Assembly (NCBI GenBank): GCA_025210295.1
Contig: JAOASC010000040.1
Coordinates: forward strand, 1 to 64,000
Source: Flavobacteriales bacterium
GTDB lineage: Bacteria; Bacteroidota; Bacteroidia; Flavobacteriales_D; Parvicellaceae
Direction: 5' to 3'
Length of the DNA stretch: 64,000 nucleotides
Position 1 is the first letter of the stretch, and every line of letters begins with the position of its first letter. Positions 28,514 to 37,788 of the stretch are shown one piece after another. The notes beneath the pieces were generated by a model. It had not been told where the DNA came from and did no database searches. It was given only the letters and a program-made list of their open reading frames with translations. The position numbers and the translations under genes were made by a program.

Positions 28514-28600
28514 TCGTAAAGTTAATCATAATAATTGGTTTTAAAGGAGGAAACACTTAAAAAGACTTATTAACAATTCAGAAAAAACTAAAGTATCTTT

Positions 28601-28630
28601 TTGAATCTCAAATCATTTCAATTATTTTTG
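28601..28630 (+). promoter_or_regulatory. Promoter of the metal-efflux operon
   Basis: TTG (28601-28603) and TATTTTTG (28623-28630) are 19 bp apart. The ATG at 28641 lies only 10 bp after the -7 box, implying a very short or absent 5' leader if that start is used. Confidence 0.55.
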
Positions 28631-28640
28631 TACTGTTGAG

Positions 28641-29021
28641 ATGATTATATTTTTTAGAATATTACTGGTGTATGCAGGTATGGTAACTTTTTTACATGCT
28701 ATTATTCCTCATAGCCATCATATTGATGAGCTTGCATCAGCTCATGAGCATGGTCATCATCATCATCATGAAAAAAGTTTATTCGATATTTTAGAGTTAG
28801 CCTTTCATAATAGCCAAAGTTTTGGCGCTACAGATTCATTCATTATCGATGAAAATTTTAATCAAGATCATTATACAATTCAAGAGCCATTGTTATTAAA
28901 ATGGTTAAGAGAACAAGAGCTATTTGTTTATTATACAATAACTTATCTAGAAGTAGTTGGAAGTTCTTCTTATTCTGGGTTTATTGAAGAACTCCGGGGA
29001 CCTCCAAATCATATTGTATAA
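28641..29021 (+). CDS. Small exported or membrane-anchored His-rich protein, efflux-operon leader
   Basis: I do not recognise a named family. The 126-residue protein starts with one hydrophobic helix (residues 2-22), then a His cluster, IIPHSHHIDELASAHEHGHH continuing HHHEK, that would bind divalent cations. The rest is acidic and ends GFIEELRGPPNHIV. It precedes the CzcA-TolC and CzcB genes by 173 bp in the same direction. Small His-rich proteins often sit at this position in Bacteroidota metal-efflux operons. A periplasmic metal buffer or sensor role is inferred. An alternative ATG is 13 codons in. Confidence 0.65.
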   Translation: MIIFFRILLVYAGMVTFLHAIIPHSHHIDELASAHEHGHHHHHEKSLFDILELAFHNSQSFGATDSFIIDENFNQDHYTIQEPLLLKWLREQELFVYYTITYLEVVGSSSYSGFIEELRGPPNHIV

Positions 29022-29194
29022 TTACTCCATTTTTTATAAGAGCATCAACTAGCTTATTAGTTGTGTAATTATACATACCATCACGTGTTATTTCTAGCGT
29101 TATATTCTATTTAGGGTGTTCTTTATAGGGATATAATGCCATTTTCTAGGATGAATATTTATTCAAATATTCCATCACTTATTTTATAGTTATT

Positions 29195-32100
29195 ATGATA
29201 GATAAACTAATCGCTTTTTCCATAAGGAATAAGTTAATTATAGGAGTATTTATCTTGGGGTTAATAGGCTGGGGAAGTTATTCTTTAAAGCAAATACCCT
29301 TAGACGCTATTCCTGATATTACCAATAACCAAGTTATGGTAATTACACAAGCTCCCTCTTTAGCGACACAAGAGGTAGAGCAATTGATAACATCACCAAT
29401 TGAAATTTCGTTTTCAAATTTGCCAGATGTTGTCGAAATAAGATCCGTCTCTCGTTTTGGTATTTCTGTGATTACAGTAGTATTTGAAGAGGATGTTGAT
29501 ACATATTTAGCAAGGCAACAAATAACAGAACAGCTAAAACTCATTGAAGAGACTATTCCCCAGCACTTTGGAACTCCTGAGTTGGCTCCTGTAACTACTG
29601 GGCTAGGAGAGGTATTCCAGTATATATTACACACCGAACCTTCTTATGATACCCTATACAATGCGATGGATTTGCGTACAATGAACGATTGGATTGTCAA
29701 AAGACAATTAGCAGGGACAAAAGGAGTGATTGAAGTAAATGGTTGGGGAGGCCAATTAAAGCAATATGAAGTGGCTGTATCTACAGCTAAATTGAAGAGT
29801 TTTGATTTGAGTATTCAAGACATTTATACAGCACTCAATCAAAATAATGAAAGCTCTGGTGGAGGATATATTGAAAAACAATACCATACCTATTTTATTC
29901 GAGCCAATGGAAGAGTTCAAACATTGGATGATATAGCTTCTATTGTCGTGGGATATAGAGAAAATGTTCCTATTCTAGTTAAAGATATTGGAGAAGTCAA
30001 GTATGGAAGTGCCCCAAGATTTGGAGCAATTTCATGGAATGGGAAAGGAGAAGTTGTGTCTGGACAAGCATTAATGTTAAAAGGCGAGAATTCTTATGCC
30101 GTAGTTAATGCAATAAAAGAGAAATTAGAGACCATACAAAATTCACTGCCTGAGGGAGTTGTTTTAGAGCCATTTATGGATCGTTCTGGATTGATAGAAA
30201 GAGCTATTGGAACAGTAACCAAGAATTTAATAGAAGGCGGCTTAATCGTGGTGTTTATTTTGGTGTTATTATTGGGGAATTTTAGAGGCGGATTAATTGT
30301 AGCCTCTGTGATTCCTTTAGCTCTATTGTTTGCTTTGGGCATGATGAATTTATTTGGTGTTTCTGCTAATTTAATGTCTTTGGGGGCAATTGATTTTGGA
30401 TTAATTGTAGATGGAGCAGTTATTATTGTGGAAAGTATTGTTCATCGTTTAAATCAACGAGCAGAGAAAGAAGTATTTACCCAAGAGGAAATGAATGAGG
30501 AAGTAAGAAGTTCGGCAGTTAAAATAAGAACCTCAGCAGCTTTTGGTGAAGTCATTATTTTAATTGTATACATTCCTATCATGGCCTTGGTTGGAATTGA
30601 GGGAAAAACATTTATACCCATGGCGCAAACGGTAAGCTTTGCAATTTTAGGAGCATTAATATTGTCTTTGACTTATGTGCCGATGATGTGTGCATTGTTT
30701 TTAAGTAAAAGAAAATCGAAAAGGATCTCAGTAGCTGATCGAATCATTGCTGTTTTACAAAAGTTATATGAGCCTGTATTGAAAGTAGTGTTAAAGATTA
30801 AACTGATAGTTATAGCAGGGATTTTAGTCTTGTTTTTTGCAAGCGTGTATACATTTAATCACCTTGGAGGAGAATTTATTCCAACTTTAGAAGAGGGAGA
30901 TTTTGCATTGCATCAAATTTTACCTCCTGGGAGTTCTCTATCTCAAAGTGTGGCTATATCAACAAAAATACAACGACAATTATTAAGCGATTTTCCGGAG
31001 ATAGAGCATGTTGTAACGAAAATAGGAAGTGCAGAAGTGCCAACAGATCCCATGCCAATGGAAGTGGGAGATGTGATGGTGAAAATGAAACCTAAACAAG
31101 AATGGCAGTATCAAACGAAAGAAGAAATGTTTGAGGCTATGCGAAAATCGCTTGCTGTGATTCCAGGCGTTCAGTATGAATTTACACAACCTATTCAGAT
31201 GCGATTTAATGAGTTGATTTCTGGGGCTAGAGAAGATATTGCAGTGAAGATATATGGTGAAGATTTAATAGAGCTTTCTGAAAAAGGCAAAAAAGCAGAA
31301 GAGCTAATTAAAAAAGTGTCTGGAGTTGCAGATGTAAAAGTTGAACAAGTAACAGGCCTTCCTCAGATATCTGTAGATTATAATCGGTCTAAAATAGCTC
31401 AATATGGAATAACCATTAATCAAGTGAATCAAATCATTGAAACAGCTTTTGCAGGTGGGATAGCAGGAGTTGTTTTTGAAGGAGAAAGAAGGTTTAATCT
31501 AGTGGTTCGTTTACAAGAAAAGGAGCGTAATAGTATTAATGATGTTCGAAATTTATTAATTCCAATTTCTGAAAAAGCCCAAATTCCTCTAAAGGAAATC
31601 GCAACAGTTGAATTTAAAAAGGCTCCAATGCAAATATCAAGAGAAAACTCTAAAAGAAGAATCACTGTTGGTGTAAATGCTAAAGTTCCAGATATTGAGG
31701 GAGTTGTAACAGCCATTGATGAGGTGTTGCAAGCAGAGTTAAAGTTAAAACCTGGTTATTATATAGAGTATGGCGGACAGTTTGAAAACTTACAAAAAGC
31801 ATCAAGCCGATTAATGATTGCTGTTCCTATCGCTTTATTATTGATTTTTATTTTATTGTACTTTACATTTAGGTCAATAATCCAAGGGTTGTTAATCTTT
31901 ACAGCTATACCACTTTCGGCCATAGGAGGAGTTTATGCTTTGTACATAAGAGAACTGCCTTTTAGTATTTCAGCTGGGATAGGTTTTATTGCTCTTTTTG
32001 GTGTAGCTGTTCTTAATGGAATAGTGTTAATAGGTTATTTTAATCAACTAAAATCAGAGGGGGTTGATGATGTTACCGAACGTATAATTGAAGGAACTAA

Positions 32101-33499
32101 AGTGAGGTTACGACCTGTATTGATGACTGCATTGGTTGCGGCGTTAGGGTTTTTACCAATGGCTGTATCGGTTAGTGCTGGTGCTGAGGTACAAAAACCT
32201 TTAGCAACAGTTGTAATTGGAGGGCTACTTAGTGCAACAGTATTGACGCTGTTTATCTTACCAATTCTGTATAGTTGGACAGAAAAACCTAGACCAAGTG
32301 TGTTTAATTATAAAAACATTACAGGAATATTAATATTATTGGTTGGTACAACGTACAGTCAAGAAAATGTTGTTGAGTTAGATCTCAATAAAGCAGTTAA
32401 GATAGCGAAAGAATATCATCCCATTTTAAAAGCTGAACAACTAAAAATAGAACAGCAAAAAGCTGTTAACCGAGCTAATTTTCAATTTGAAAAAACCTCA
32501 GTTGATTTTAATTATGGACAAATCAATAGTTCGTTAATGGATTATCAAATTGCTATAGCTCAAAGTTTTAAATTCCCATCTTTTTATCAACAAATTGGAG
32601 CATATAATAACGCAAGTTTAACAGTTGCTGAACAAAAGAAAGGATTAGTAGCAATTGACTTAGAATATAGAATAAGAAAATTATATATGGAGTTACTTGC
32701 TACAAAGGAGGGGATAAAAAATACTGAACAGTTGTTGACTTATTATGATGAATATTTGACCATCGCTCAAAAAAGATTGGAAGCAGGAGAAGGGACAGCG
32801 ATAGAGCATTCCAGTGTAGCAATGGAAAAATTCAAGATGCAGGCTGCATTAAAAAACTTAAGAAAAAGTTACGATGGATTATTAAATCAGTTAAAATTAG
32901 ATTTAGGGATTACTGCTACCATAGAATTAACTGAAAATAAGTTAGAGCAAATTAGACTGGATGCGCTTGATACTTTGGTTAAGAGTTTACCAGTAGTTCA
33001 GCTAGCAGAGCAAGAGGTGATGTTAAATAAGTTAGGAGTAAAAGTTGAACGCTCAGCTGCTCTTCCTGAACTTTCTTTAGGCTACTTTAATCAACAAATT
33101 GATGGAGTAGTCGGTTTAGAAGGGATTAGTGTAGGTTTAAAGATTCCGCTCATCTATCAAACAGGAAAAGGGAAAATTCAAGCAGCAAAACTTAGAGAGG
33201 AAATTTCTTTTCAAGAATTAAAAAATAAAGCGTTGTCATTAAATAAACTACTAACAAAAGAGTTCGCCATAGCAGAACAACAGTCCACTCTAATCAGTTT
33301 TTATGAAGAAGAAGGAATGCCAATAATAGTCAATTTGGTGAAAGCTAATAGAAAATTGCTCCAAGAAGGAGAAACGAATTATATCACTTACTTAAATGCT
33401 TTAAGGGAGCTTAATACTATTCAACAAGAACAGTTGAATTTAATAAAAACCTATAATGAGAGCATTTTAAATATACAGGTACTAACAGGTACTTTTTAA
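29195..33499 (+). CDS. czcA: CzcA-type heavy-metal RND pump fused to a TolC-like channel
   Basis: This 1434-residue protein has two parts. Residues 1-1030 are a heavy-metal-efflux RND transporter: TM1 at 13-32, porter-domain RSVSRFGISVITVVFEED, TM4 proton-relay segment LGAIDFGLIVDGAVIIVES and the second transmembrane bundle ending ILPILYSWTEKP. Residues about 1050-1434 are an outer-membrane efflux protein (helical OEP repeats; SLGYFNQQIDGVVGLEG, SVGLKIPLIYQTGKGK). The joint at 1036-1055 is a signal-peptide-like stretch (ITGILILLVGTTYSQ) preceded by an in-frame GTG at 32300. Similar fused pumps occur in other Bacteroidota. The metal (Co/Zn/Cd or Cu/Ag) is not resolvable. Confidence 0.88.
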   Translation: MIDKLIAFSIRNKLIIGVFILGLIGWGSYSLKQIPLDAIPDITNNQVMVITQAPSLATQEVEQLITSPIEISFSNLPDVVEIRSVSRFGISVITVVFEEDVDTYLARQQITEQLKLIEETIPQHFGTPELAPVTTGLGEVFQYILHTEPSYDTLYNAMDLRTMNDWIVKRQLAGTKGVIEVNGWGGQLKQYEVAVSTAKLKSFDLSIQDIYTALNQNNESSGGGYIEKQYHTYFIRANGRVQTLDDIASIVVGYRENVPILVKDIGEVKYGSAPRFGAISWNGKGEVVSGQALMLKGENSYAVVNAIKEKLETIQNSLPEGVVLEPFMDRSGLIERAIGTVTKNLIEGGLIVVFILVLLLGNFRGGLIVASVIPLALLFALGMMNLFGVSANLMSLGAIDFGLIVDGAVIIVESIVHRLNQRAEKEVFTQEEMNEEVRSSAVKIRTSAAFGEVIILIVYIPIMALVGIEGKTFIPMAQTVSFAILGALILSLTYVPMMCALFLSKRKSKRISVADRIIAVLQKLYEPVLKVVLKIKLIVIAGILVLFFASVYTFNHLGGEFIPTLEEGDFALHQILPPGSSLSQSVAISTKIQRQLLSDFPEIEHVVTKIGSAEVPTDPMPMEVGDVMVKMKPKQEWQYQTKEEMFEAMRKSLAVIPGVQYEFTQPIQMRFNELISGAREDIAVKIYGEDLIELSEKGKKAEELIKKVSGVADVKVEQVTGLPQISVDYNRSKIAQYGITINQVNQIIETAFAGGIAGVVFEGERRFNLVVRLQEKERNSINDVRNLLIPISEKAQIPLKEIATVEFKKAPMQISRENSKRRITVGVNAKVPDIEGVVTAIDEVLQAELKLKPGYYIEYGGQFENLQKASSRLMIAVPIALLLIFILLYFTFRSIIQGLLIFTAIPLSAIGGVYALYIRELPFSISAGIGFIALFGVAVLNGIVLIGYFNQLKSEGVDDVTERIIEGTKVRLRPVLMTALVAALGFLPMAVSVSAGAEVQKPLATVVIGGLLSATVLTLFILPILYSWTEKPRPSVFNYKNITGILILLVGTTYSQENVVELDLNKAVKIAKEYHPILKAEQLKIEQQKAVNRANFQFEKTSVDFNYGQINSSLMDYQIAIAQSFKFPSFYQQIGAYNNASLTVAEQKKGLVAIDLEYRIRKLYMELLATKEGIKNTEQLLTYYDEYLTIAQKRLEAGEGTAIEHSSVAMEKFKMQAALKNLRKSYDGLLNQLKLDLGITATIELTENKLEQIRLDALDTLVKSLPVVQLAEQEVMLNKLGVKVERSAALPELSLGYFNQQIDGVVGLEGISVGLKIPLIYQTGKGKIQAAKLREEISFQELKNKALSLNKLLTKEFAIAEQQSTLISFYEEEGMPIIVNLVKANRKLLQEGETNYITYLNALRELNTIQQEQLNLIKTYNESILNIQVLTGTF

Positions 33500-33511
33500 A
33501 TCAAACGAGAA

Positions 33512-34696
33512 ATGAAATATATACAGCTATTAATCACAACTGGAGTTTTACTTTCCAGTTGTTTAGAGAACAATACTTCCCCAAAAAATGACCATAATCA
33601 TAACCATGAAAACCATGGACATCACGAAGAAAATAGCCTTGTAGAATTGACAGAAGAACAGTTGAAACTCATGCAAATTGAAGTTGGAGTTCCAGAGGAA
33701 CGGTACATTTCAACTTCAATAAAATCAACTGGAGTATTGGAATTACCACCTCAAAATAAGGCCAGTTTAAGTGCAATAGCTGAGGGGAGAGTAAAATCAA
33801 TACATGTTACAGAAGGTGTAGCTGTTAGAAAAGGAGAAGTCTTAGCTTTAGTCGAAAATACTACTTTTATAGTGTTACAACAAGAGTATTTAACACTCAA
33901 ACAAAAAGGAGAAGTACTGAGGCAAGATGTAGAACGAAAGACTCAGTTACAAAAAGATAGCATTGTTGCCCTCAAAGTTTTACAAGAGGTTATTGGAGCG
34001 TATGAAAATAATCAAATAAAAATAAAAGCATTAATTGCGCAAATGGACTTATTAGGAATCAATAGAGAGAAGGTGGATGAAGGGAAAATAGTTAGTCATA
34101 TTCCAATTAAAGCTCCAATCAATGGCTATGTTCGAGTTATTAAAATCAACATGAATGCATACGTTCATCCAGGAGATGTGTTGTTTGAAATAGTTGATAA
34201 TGAGCATTTGCATATAGATTTAATGGTTTTTGAAAAGGATATACCTTTTATTAGAAAAGGACAGCGTGTTACATTTTCAATGGCTCAATTTCCTAATAAA
34301 ATATATGAAGCATCTGTTTTTGCTGTGGGAAAAGCGCTGGAAGAAGAACAAAGGGCGATGCGAGTTCATGCAGAATTAATCGAAGAATATCATTCTTTAT
34401 TACCAGGAATGTATGTAGATGCTACAATTCATTTTGGTAGCAAAAAGGAGTTAGCTATACCTACAGATGCTTTTGTAGAAGAGAATGGAATGTTCTATGT
34501 TTTTATCAAAAAGGGGAATCATCAAAAAGGGGTTTATACCTTTAATAAAGTAGCAATCTCCAAGGGGAAAACGTATGGAGGATATAGTGCTGTTAAGTTA
34601 TCTGAAAAATTGAAAGTAGACTCAGAAATAGTCACCAAAGGAGCGTTTTATCTTCTTGCTGAACAGAATAAAGAAGCATTTGAACATTCTCATTAA
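33512..34696 (+). CDS. czcB: CzcB/CusB-type periplasmic adaptor lipoprotein
   Basis: This 394-residue adaptor bridges the RND pump and the outer-membrane channel. A lipoprotein signal ends at the lipobox LLSSC (Cys17). A His/Asn-rich segment (NDHNHNHENHGHHEEN, about residues 26-41) probably binds metal. The barrel-sandwich hybrid, a short helical hairpin and the beta-barrel follow (IKAPINGYVRVIKINMNAYV, the second lipoyl half). It is 12 bp downstream of the czcA-tolC gene, so the operon encodes a complete tripartite pump. Confidence 0.9.
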   Translation: MKYIQLLITTGVLLSSCLENNTSPKNDHNHNHENHGHHEENSLVELTEEQLKLMQIEVGVPEERYISTSIKSTGVLELPPQNKASLSAIAEGRVKSIHVTEGVAVRKGEVLALVENTTFIVLQQEYLTLKQKGEVLRQDVERKTQLQKDSIVALKVLQEVIGAYENNQIKIKALIAQMDLLGINREKVDEGKIVSHIPIKAPINGYVRVIKINMNAYVHPGDVLFEIVDNEHLHIDLMVFEKDIPFIRKGQRVTFSMAQFPNKIYEASVFAVGKALEEEQRAMRVHAELIEEYHSLLPGMYVDATIHFGSKKELAIPTDAFVEENGMFYVFIKKGNHQKGVYTFNKVAISKGKTYGGYSAVKLSEKLKVDSEIVTKGAFYLLAEQNKEAFEHSH

Positions 34697-34769
34697 ACAA
34701 GTAAAATCAAGAATAATGCAACTAATTTTATATATTTGGCGTCAATCTACGAGAAAAGAATAAATAATT

Positions 34770-36767
34770 ATGAAAAAGCTACTACTACTACTGCTACTTA
34801 TACCTTTTAGTTTTATTACAAGTTGGGCCTCACATATTGTAGGAGGAGATATAAGTGTACAATGGCAATCCCAAAATAACTATACCATTACAGTTAGAGT
34901 GTATAGAGATTGTGAAAATGCTTTAGTTTCTATGCCTAGTGACGTTGAGGTTGGGATATATGAAATCGGAACGAATAATCAAATAGCTACCTATACAATC
35001 AATAGGACAACACTAAACAATAACTTAAGTTTTGGAGATGCTTGTTATACACCTACAGATATCTGTGTAGATGAGGGTATTTTTGTTTCAAATACTATAA
35101 CAATTCCAGATTTTGCTGCAGGTTATTACCTTTCTACTCAACTCTATGCAAGAAATAGTATTATCGATAATATTGATAGTCCAGGTTCTACAGGAATGAC
35201 ATTTTTTGCCGAAATTCCAGACCCAGCCTTTGGGCAAAATTCTTCTCCAGATTTTGGAGCGTACCCTTCTGATGCTTATTTATGTGTAACTGGAGTCAAA
35301 GAGTTTTCATTTAACCTAACTGATGCAGATGGCGATTCATTAGTGTATTCATTGGTAGATCCTTTAGCTTCAATTGGGACATCTGATGGAACAAACGCAG
35401 GAAGTGGAGCTTATCCTTATTACTCATCTATTACTTGGGATACAGGATTCAGTTTAGCGAATATTTGCGGAGGTTCTCCAGCAATGTCAATTAATAGTCA
35501 AACAGGCGTGATTACTGCTGCACCAAATGTAATAGGTGTATATGTATTTGCGGTGAGAGTTGAAGAATATCGAAATGGCGTAAAAATTGGAGAGGTAAGA
35601 AGAGATGTTCAGTATGCTTCATTGGCATGTACATTAGATACGCCTCCTACAATAGATTTAGAAGATACAGTAGATGTATATGTCGCTTCTTCTATTTGTA
35701 TAGATGTAATGTCTTCAGATTCTGATGGAACAGACACCATTTATTCGCAAGTTTTTTCTGATGATTTTGATGTAAATGGTACCTATGTAGCTCCAGATAC
35801 ATTGAATAACAATCTTTATTATTTAAATTATGGAGGGAATGATACCTTATGGATTAATCATTTAGATACCGTAAATAATGTATATGAGGGAATAGGAGAA
35901 ATTCCTTTAAGATACTGTTGGACAGCATCCTGTTTGGATGTCGATTCTATTTATCACTTGAATATCTTGTCTTATTCTTTAGGTTGTTCAGGGTCTGATA
36001 CTACAGAAAAAGATGTAGCAGTAAGAGTTGTATATAATCCGTTGCCTTTTGAACTGAATGTACCTAGTAACCTTTTTGTTTCCTATTCAAATGAATTATG
36101 TTTTGATGTGTTAACGCAAGATACTGCTGGGACAGGAGAAATACTTTCGCTTAAACCACTTTCTTCTAACTTTGATCACCTTGGTTCTTATGTTGCGCCT
36201 AGTCAATTAAACGGTCAAAGTTATTATGCTCCATTTATGGGACAAGATACCATGTGGATTAATAACCATAGTTACGATGGGAATGGAACGGTTTCGGCTA
36301 TAGGAAATGTTCCAATTAAGTATTGTTGGACACCAAATTGTGATGATGTATTTCAAACGGAATTTGATATAGAATACCAAGCTTCAATTACACTGTGTGA
36401 AATACATAGTCAAAACAAAACAATGCATGTAACAGTAGAACCGCCTCAGGGAGAAGTAAAACCTGTAGCTAATGTGTTTACCCCAAATGGAGCAGATGGT
36501 AATGATTATTTTAAATTAGATGGAACGAGTGATCCTTGTTATGATGTGATGGATATTGAAATTTTTAATAGATGGGGTAAAAAAGTCTTTGAAAGTACTG
36601 ATCCGCATTTTAAGTGGGATGGAAAGCATCATAAAACTGGATTAGATTGTGCTGAAGGGGTTTATTATGTGATTATTGATGGAACTTATGGAAGTCAATA
36701 CGATTTACAAGGTAACAGAATTCCAAATGTTGTAAGAGATCAGTTTACAGTCTATTTAATGAGGTAA
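34770..36767 (+). CDS. Third secreted surface protein with T9SS type B sorting domain
   Basis: At 665 residues this is a shorter relative of the giant proteins. The signal peptide (about 1-20) is followed by SHIVGGDISVQWQSQNNY, the same start as SHVPGGNLTY, then TVRVYRDCENA and the shared motif DADGDSLVYSLV near residue 185. Two repeated modules of about 130 residues follow (LDTPPTIDLEDTVDVYVASS and a copy near residue 430, both with SYVAP/TYVAP and RYCWT/KYCWT). The C-terminal domain from about 570 (VANVFTPNGADGNDYFKL, IFNRWGKKVFES, WDGKHHKTGLDCAEGVYY) is type B T9SS. A TATATTTG box lies at 34731-34738. Ligand unknown. Confidence 0.85.
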   Translation: MKKLLLLLLLIPFSFITSWASHIVGGDISVQWQSQNNYTITVRVYRDCENALVSMPSDVEVGIYEIGTNNQIATYTINRTTLNNNLSFGDACYTPTDICVDEGIFVSNTITIPDFAAGYYLSTQLYARNSIIDNIDSPGSTGMTFFAEIPDPAFGQNSSPDFGAYPSDAYLCVTGVKEFSFNLTDADGDSLVYSLVDPLASIGTSDGTNAGSGAYPYYSSITWDTGFSLANICGGSPAMSINSQTGVITAAPNVIGVYVFAVRVEEYRNGVKIGEVRRDVQYASLACTLDTPPTIDLEDTVDVYVASSICIDVMSSDSDGTDTIYSQVFSDDFDVNGTYVAPDTLNNNLYYLNYGGNDTLWINHLDTVNNVYEGIGEIPLRYCWTASCLDVDSIYHLNILSYSLGCSGSDTTEKDVAVRVVYNPLPFELNVPSNLFVSYSNELCFDVLTQDTAGTGEILSLKPLSSNFDHLGSYVAPSQLNGQSYYAPFMGQDTMWINNHSYDGNGTVSAIGNVPIKYCWTPNCDDVFQTEFDIEYQASITLCEIHSQNKTMHVTVEPPQGEVKPVANVFTPNGADGNDYFKLDGTSDPCYDVMDIEIFNRWGKKVFESTDPHFKWDGKHHKTGLDCAEGVYYVIIDGTYGSQYDLQGNRIPNVVRDQFTVYLMR

Positions 36768-36786
36768 AATTAGATAAAAGAGAAAA

Positions 36787-37779
36787 GTGTATCTATATAT
36801 AACTTTAGGATTATTCTTAGCTCTTTTAGCATTATTTTGCTATGCCATATTTAGAATTTTTTATGCTTATGCATTAAACTATTATATCAAGTGGAAATGT
36901 TCTAAATATAAAGTAAATACGTACGCTCCAATAAAAAACGAGAAATCAAATGTAAAGTTTTGGTTCAACAAGTCTTTTTATGATTATCAATACGTCTATT
37001 ACCTTTCACCTTTTAAGCAAAACTTATGGGGTGTTTCAATACTAAAAAACAAGTCCTTTAATAGGTATCTTTCTATTGATCAATTTAATGTAATAGTGGT
37101 ATTGGCTTCGTTTCATTTGGTTACTATAGACCAAAAGTTTACTGTTAAGGAATTGAAACATATCGATAACTTCTTTAGTACGTTTTTGAATAAGAATAAA
37201 AAGGATGACTTAATATGGTTATTAGGTTTGTACAAAAAGAATAATATTAACTTATCACGTGAAAAACGAGATAATTCAACTTTAAAAGCCTTGGTTAAAG
37301 GAGCGAATATTTATTTTACAACACAACATAAATATACTTTGCTTTATTATTTGTTTGAGCTTGCAGAAGCTGATAAAGCCATTGAGAATAAAGAATTGAA
37401 ATTTATTTTTAGTTTAGGACAAAATATAGGGCTTTCAAAGCAAGACCTTAACTCGATTACTTCATTATACTTTAGTTCATATATACCGTTTCCCGAAGCT
37501 AAGAGCTCAACTCAAACAGAGAAAGAAAAAACAACTTATTCTAGTCATAAAACAGTATCCAATTATATTGCTCAATCAAAATTGCAAAATGCCTTGTCAA
37601 TATTTAACTTAGAAGAGTCAGCTACTTTTGAGGAGATTAAAGCCAAATATAGAAAGATGGTTAAAAAACATCATCCAGATCGCGTAGCTCATTTAGGTGA
37701 AGAGCATGTTAAAAAAGCAACAGCGCTATTTAAACAAATCACTGTAGCATACCAATATCTTGAACAAGTGAAAGGTTAA
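36787..37779 (+). CDS. DjlA-like membrane co-chaperone: TM, TerB-like, J-domain (copy 1)
   Basis: This 330-residue protein has an N-terminal membrane helix (residues 2-30). A middle helical region contains a TerB-like stretch (YLFELAEADKAIENKELKFI, acidic metal-binding pattern), preceded by a more degenerate similar segment near residue 105 (FHLVTIDQKFTVKELKHI). A linker follows, then a C-terminal J-domain (from about 262) with the HPD motif in KKHHPDRVAH that stimulates DnaK ATPase. This order (TM, TerB, J) is that of DjlA. The start is a GTG, 19 bp after the surface-protein gene. Its neighbour is a tandem duplicate. Confidence 0.82.
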   Translation: MYLYITLGLFLALLALFCYAIFRIFYAYALNYYIKWKCSKYKVNTYAPIKNEKSNVKFWFNKSFYDYQYVYYLSPFKQNLWGVSILKNKSFNRYLSIDQFNVIVVLASFHLVTIDQKFTVKELKHIDNFFSTFLNKNKKDDLIWLLGLYKKNNINLSREKRDNSTLKALVKGANIYFTTQHKYTLLYYLFELAEADKAIENKELKFIFSLGQNIGLSKQDLNSITSLYFSSYIPFPEAKSSTQTEKEKTTYSSHKTVSNYIAQSKLQNALSIFNLEESATFEEIKAKYRKMVKKHHPDRVAHLGEEHVKKATALFKQITVAYQYLEQVKG

Positions 37780-37788
37780 AATTAAAGT

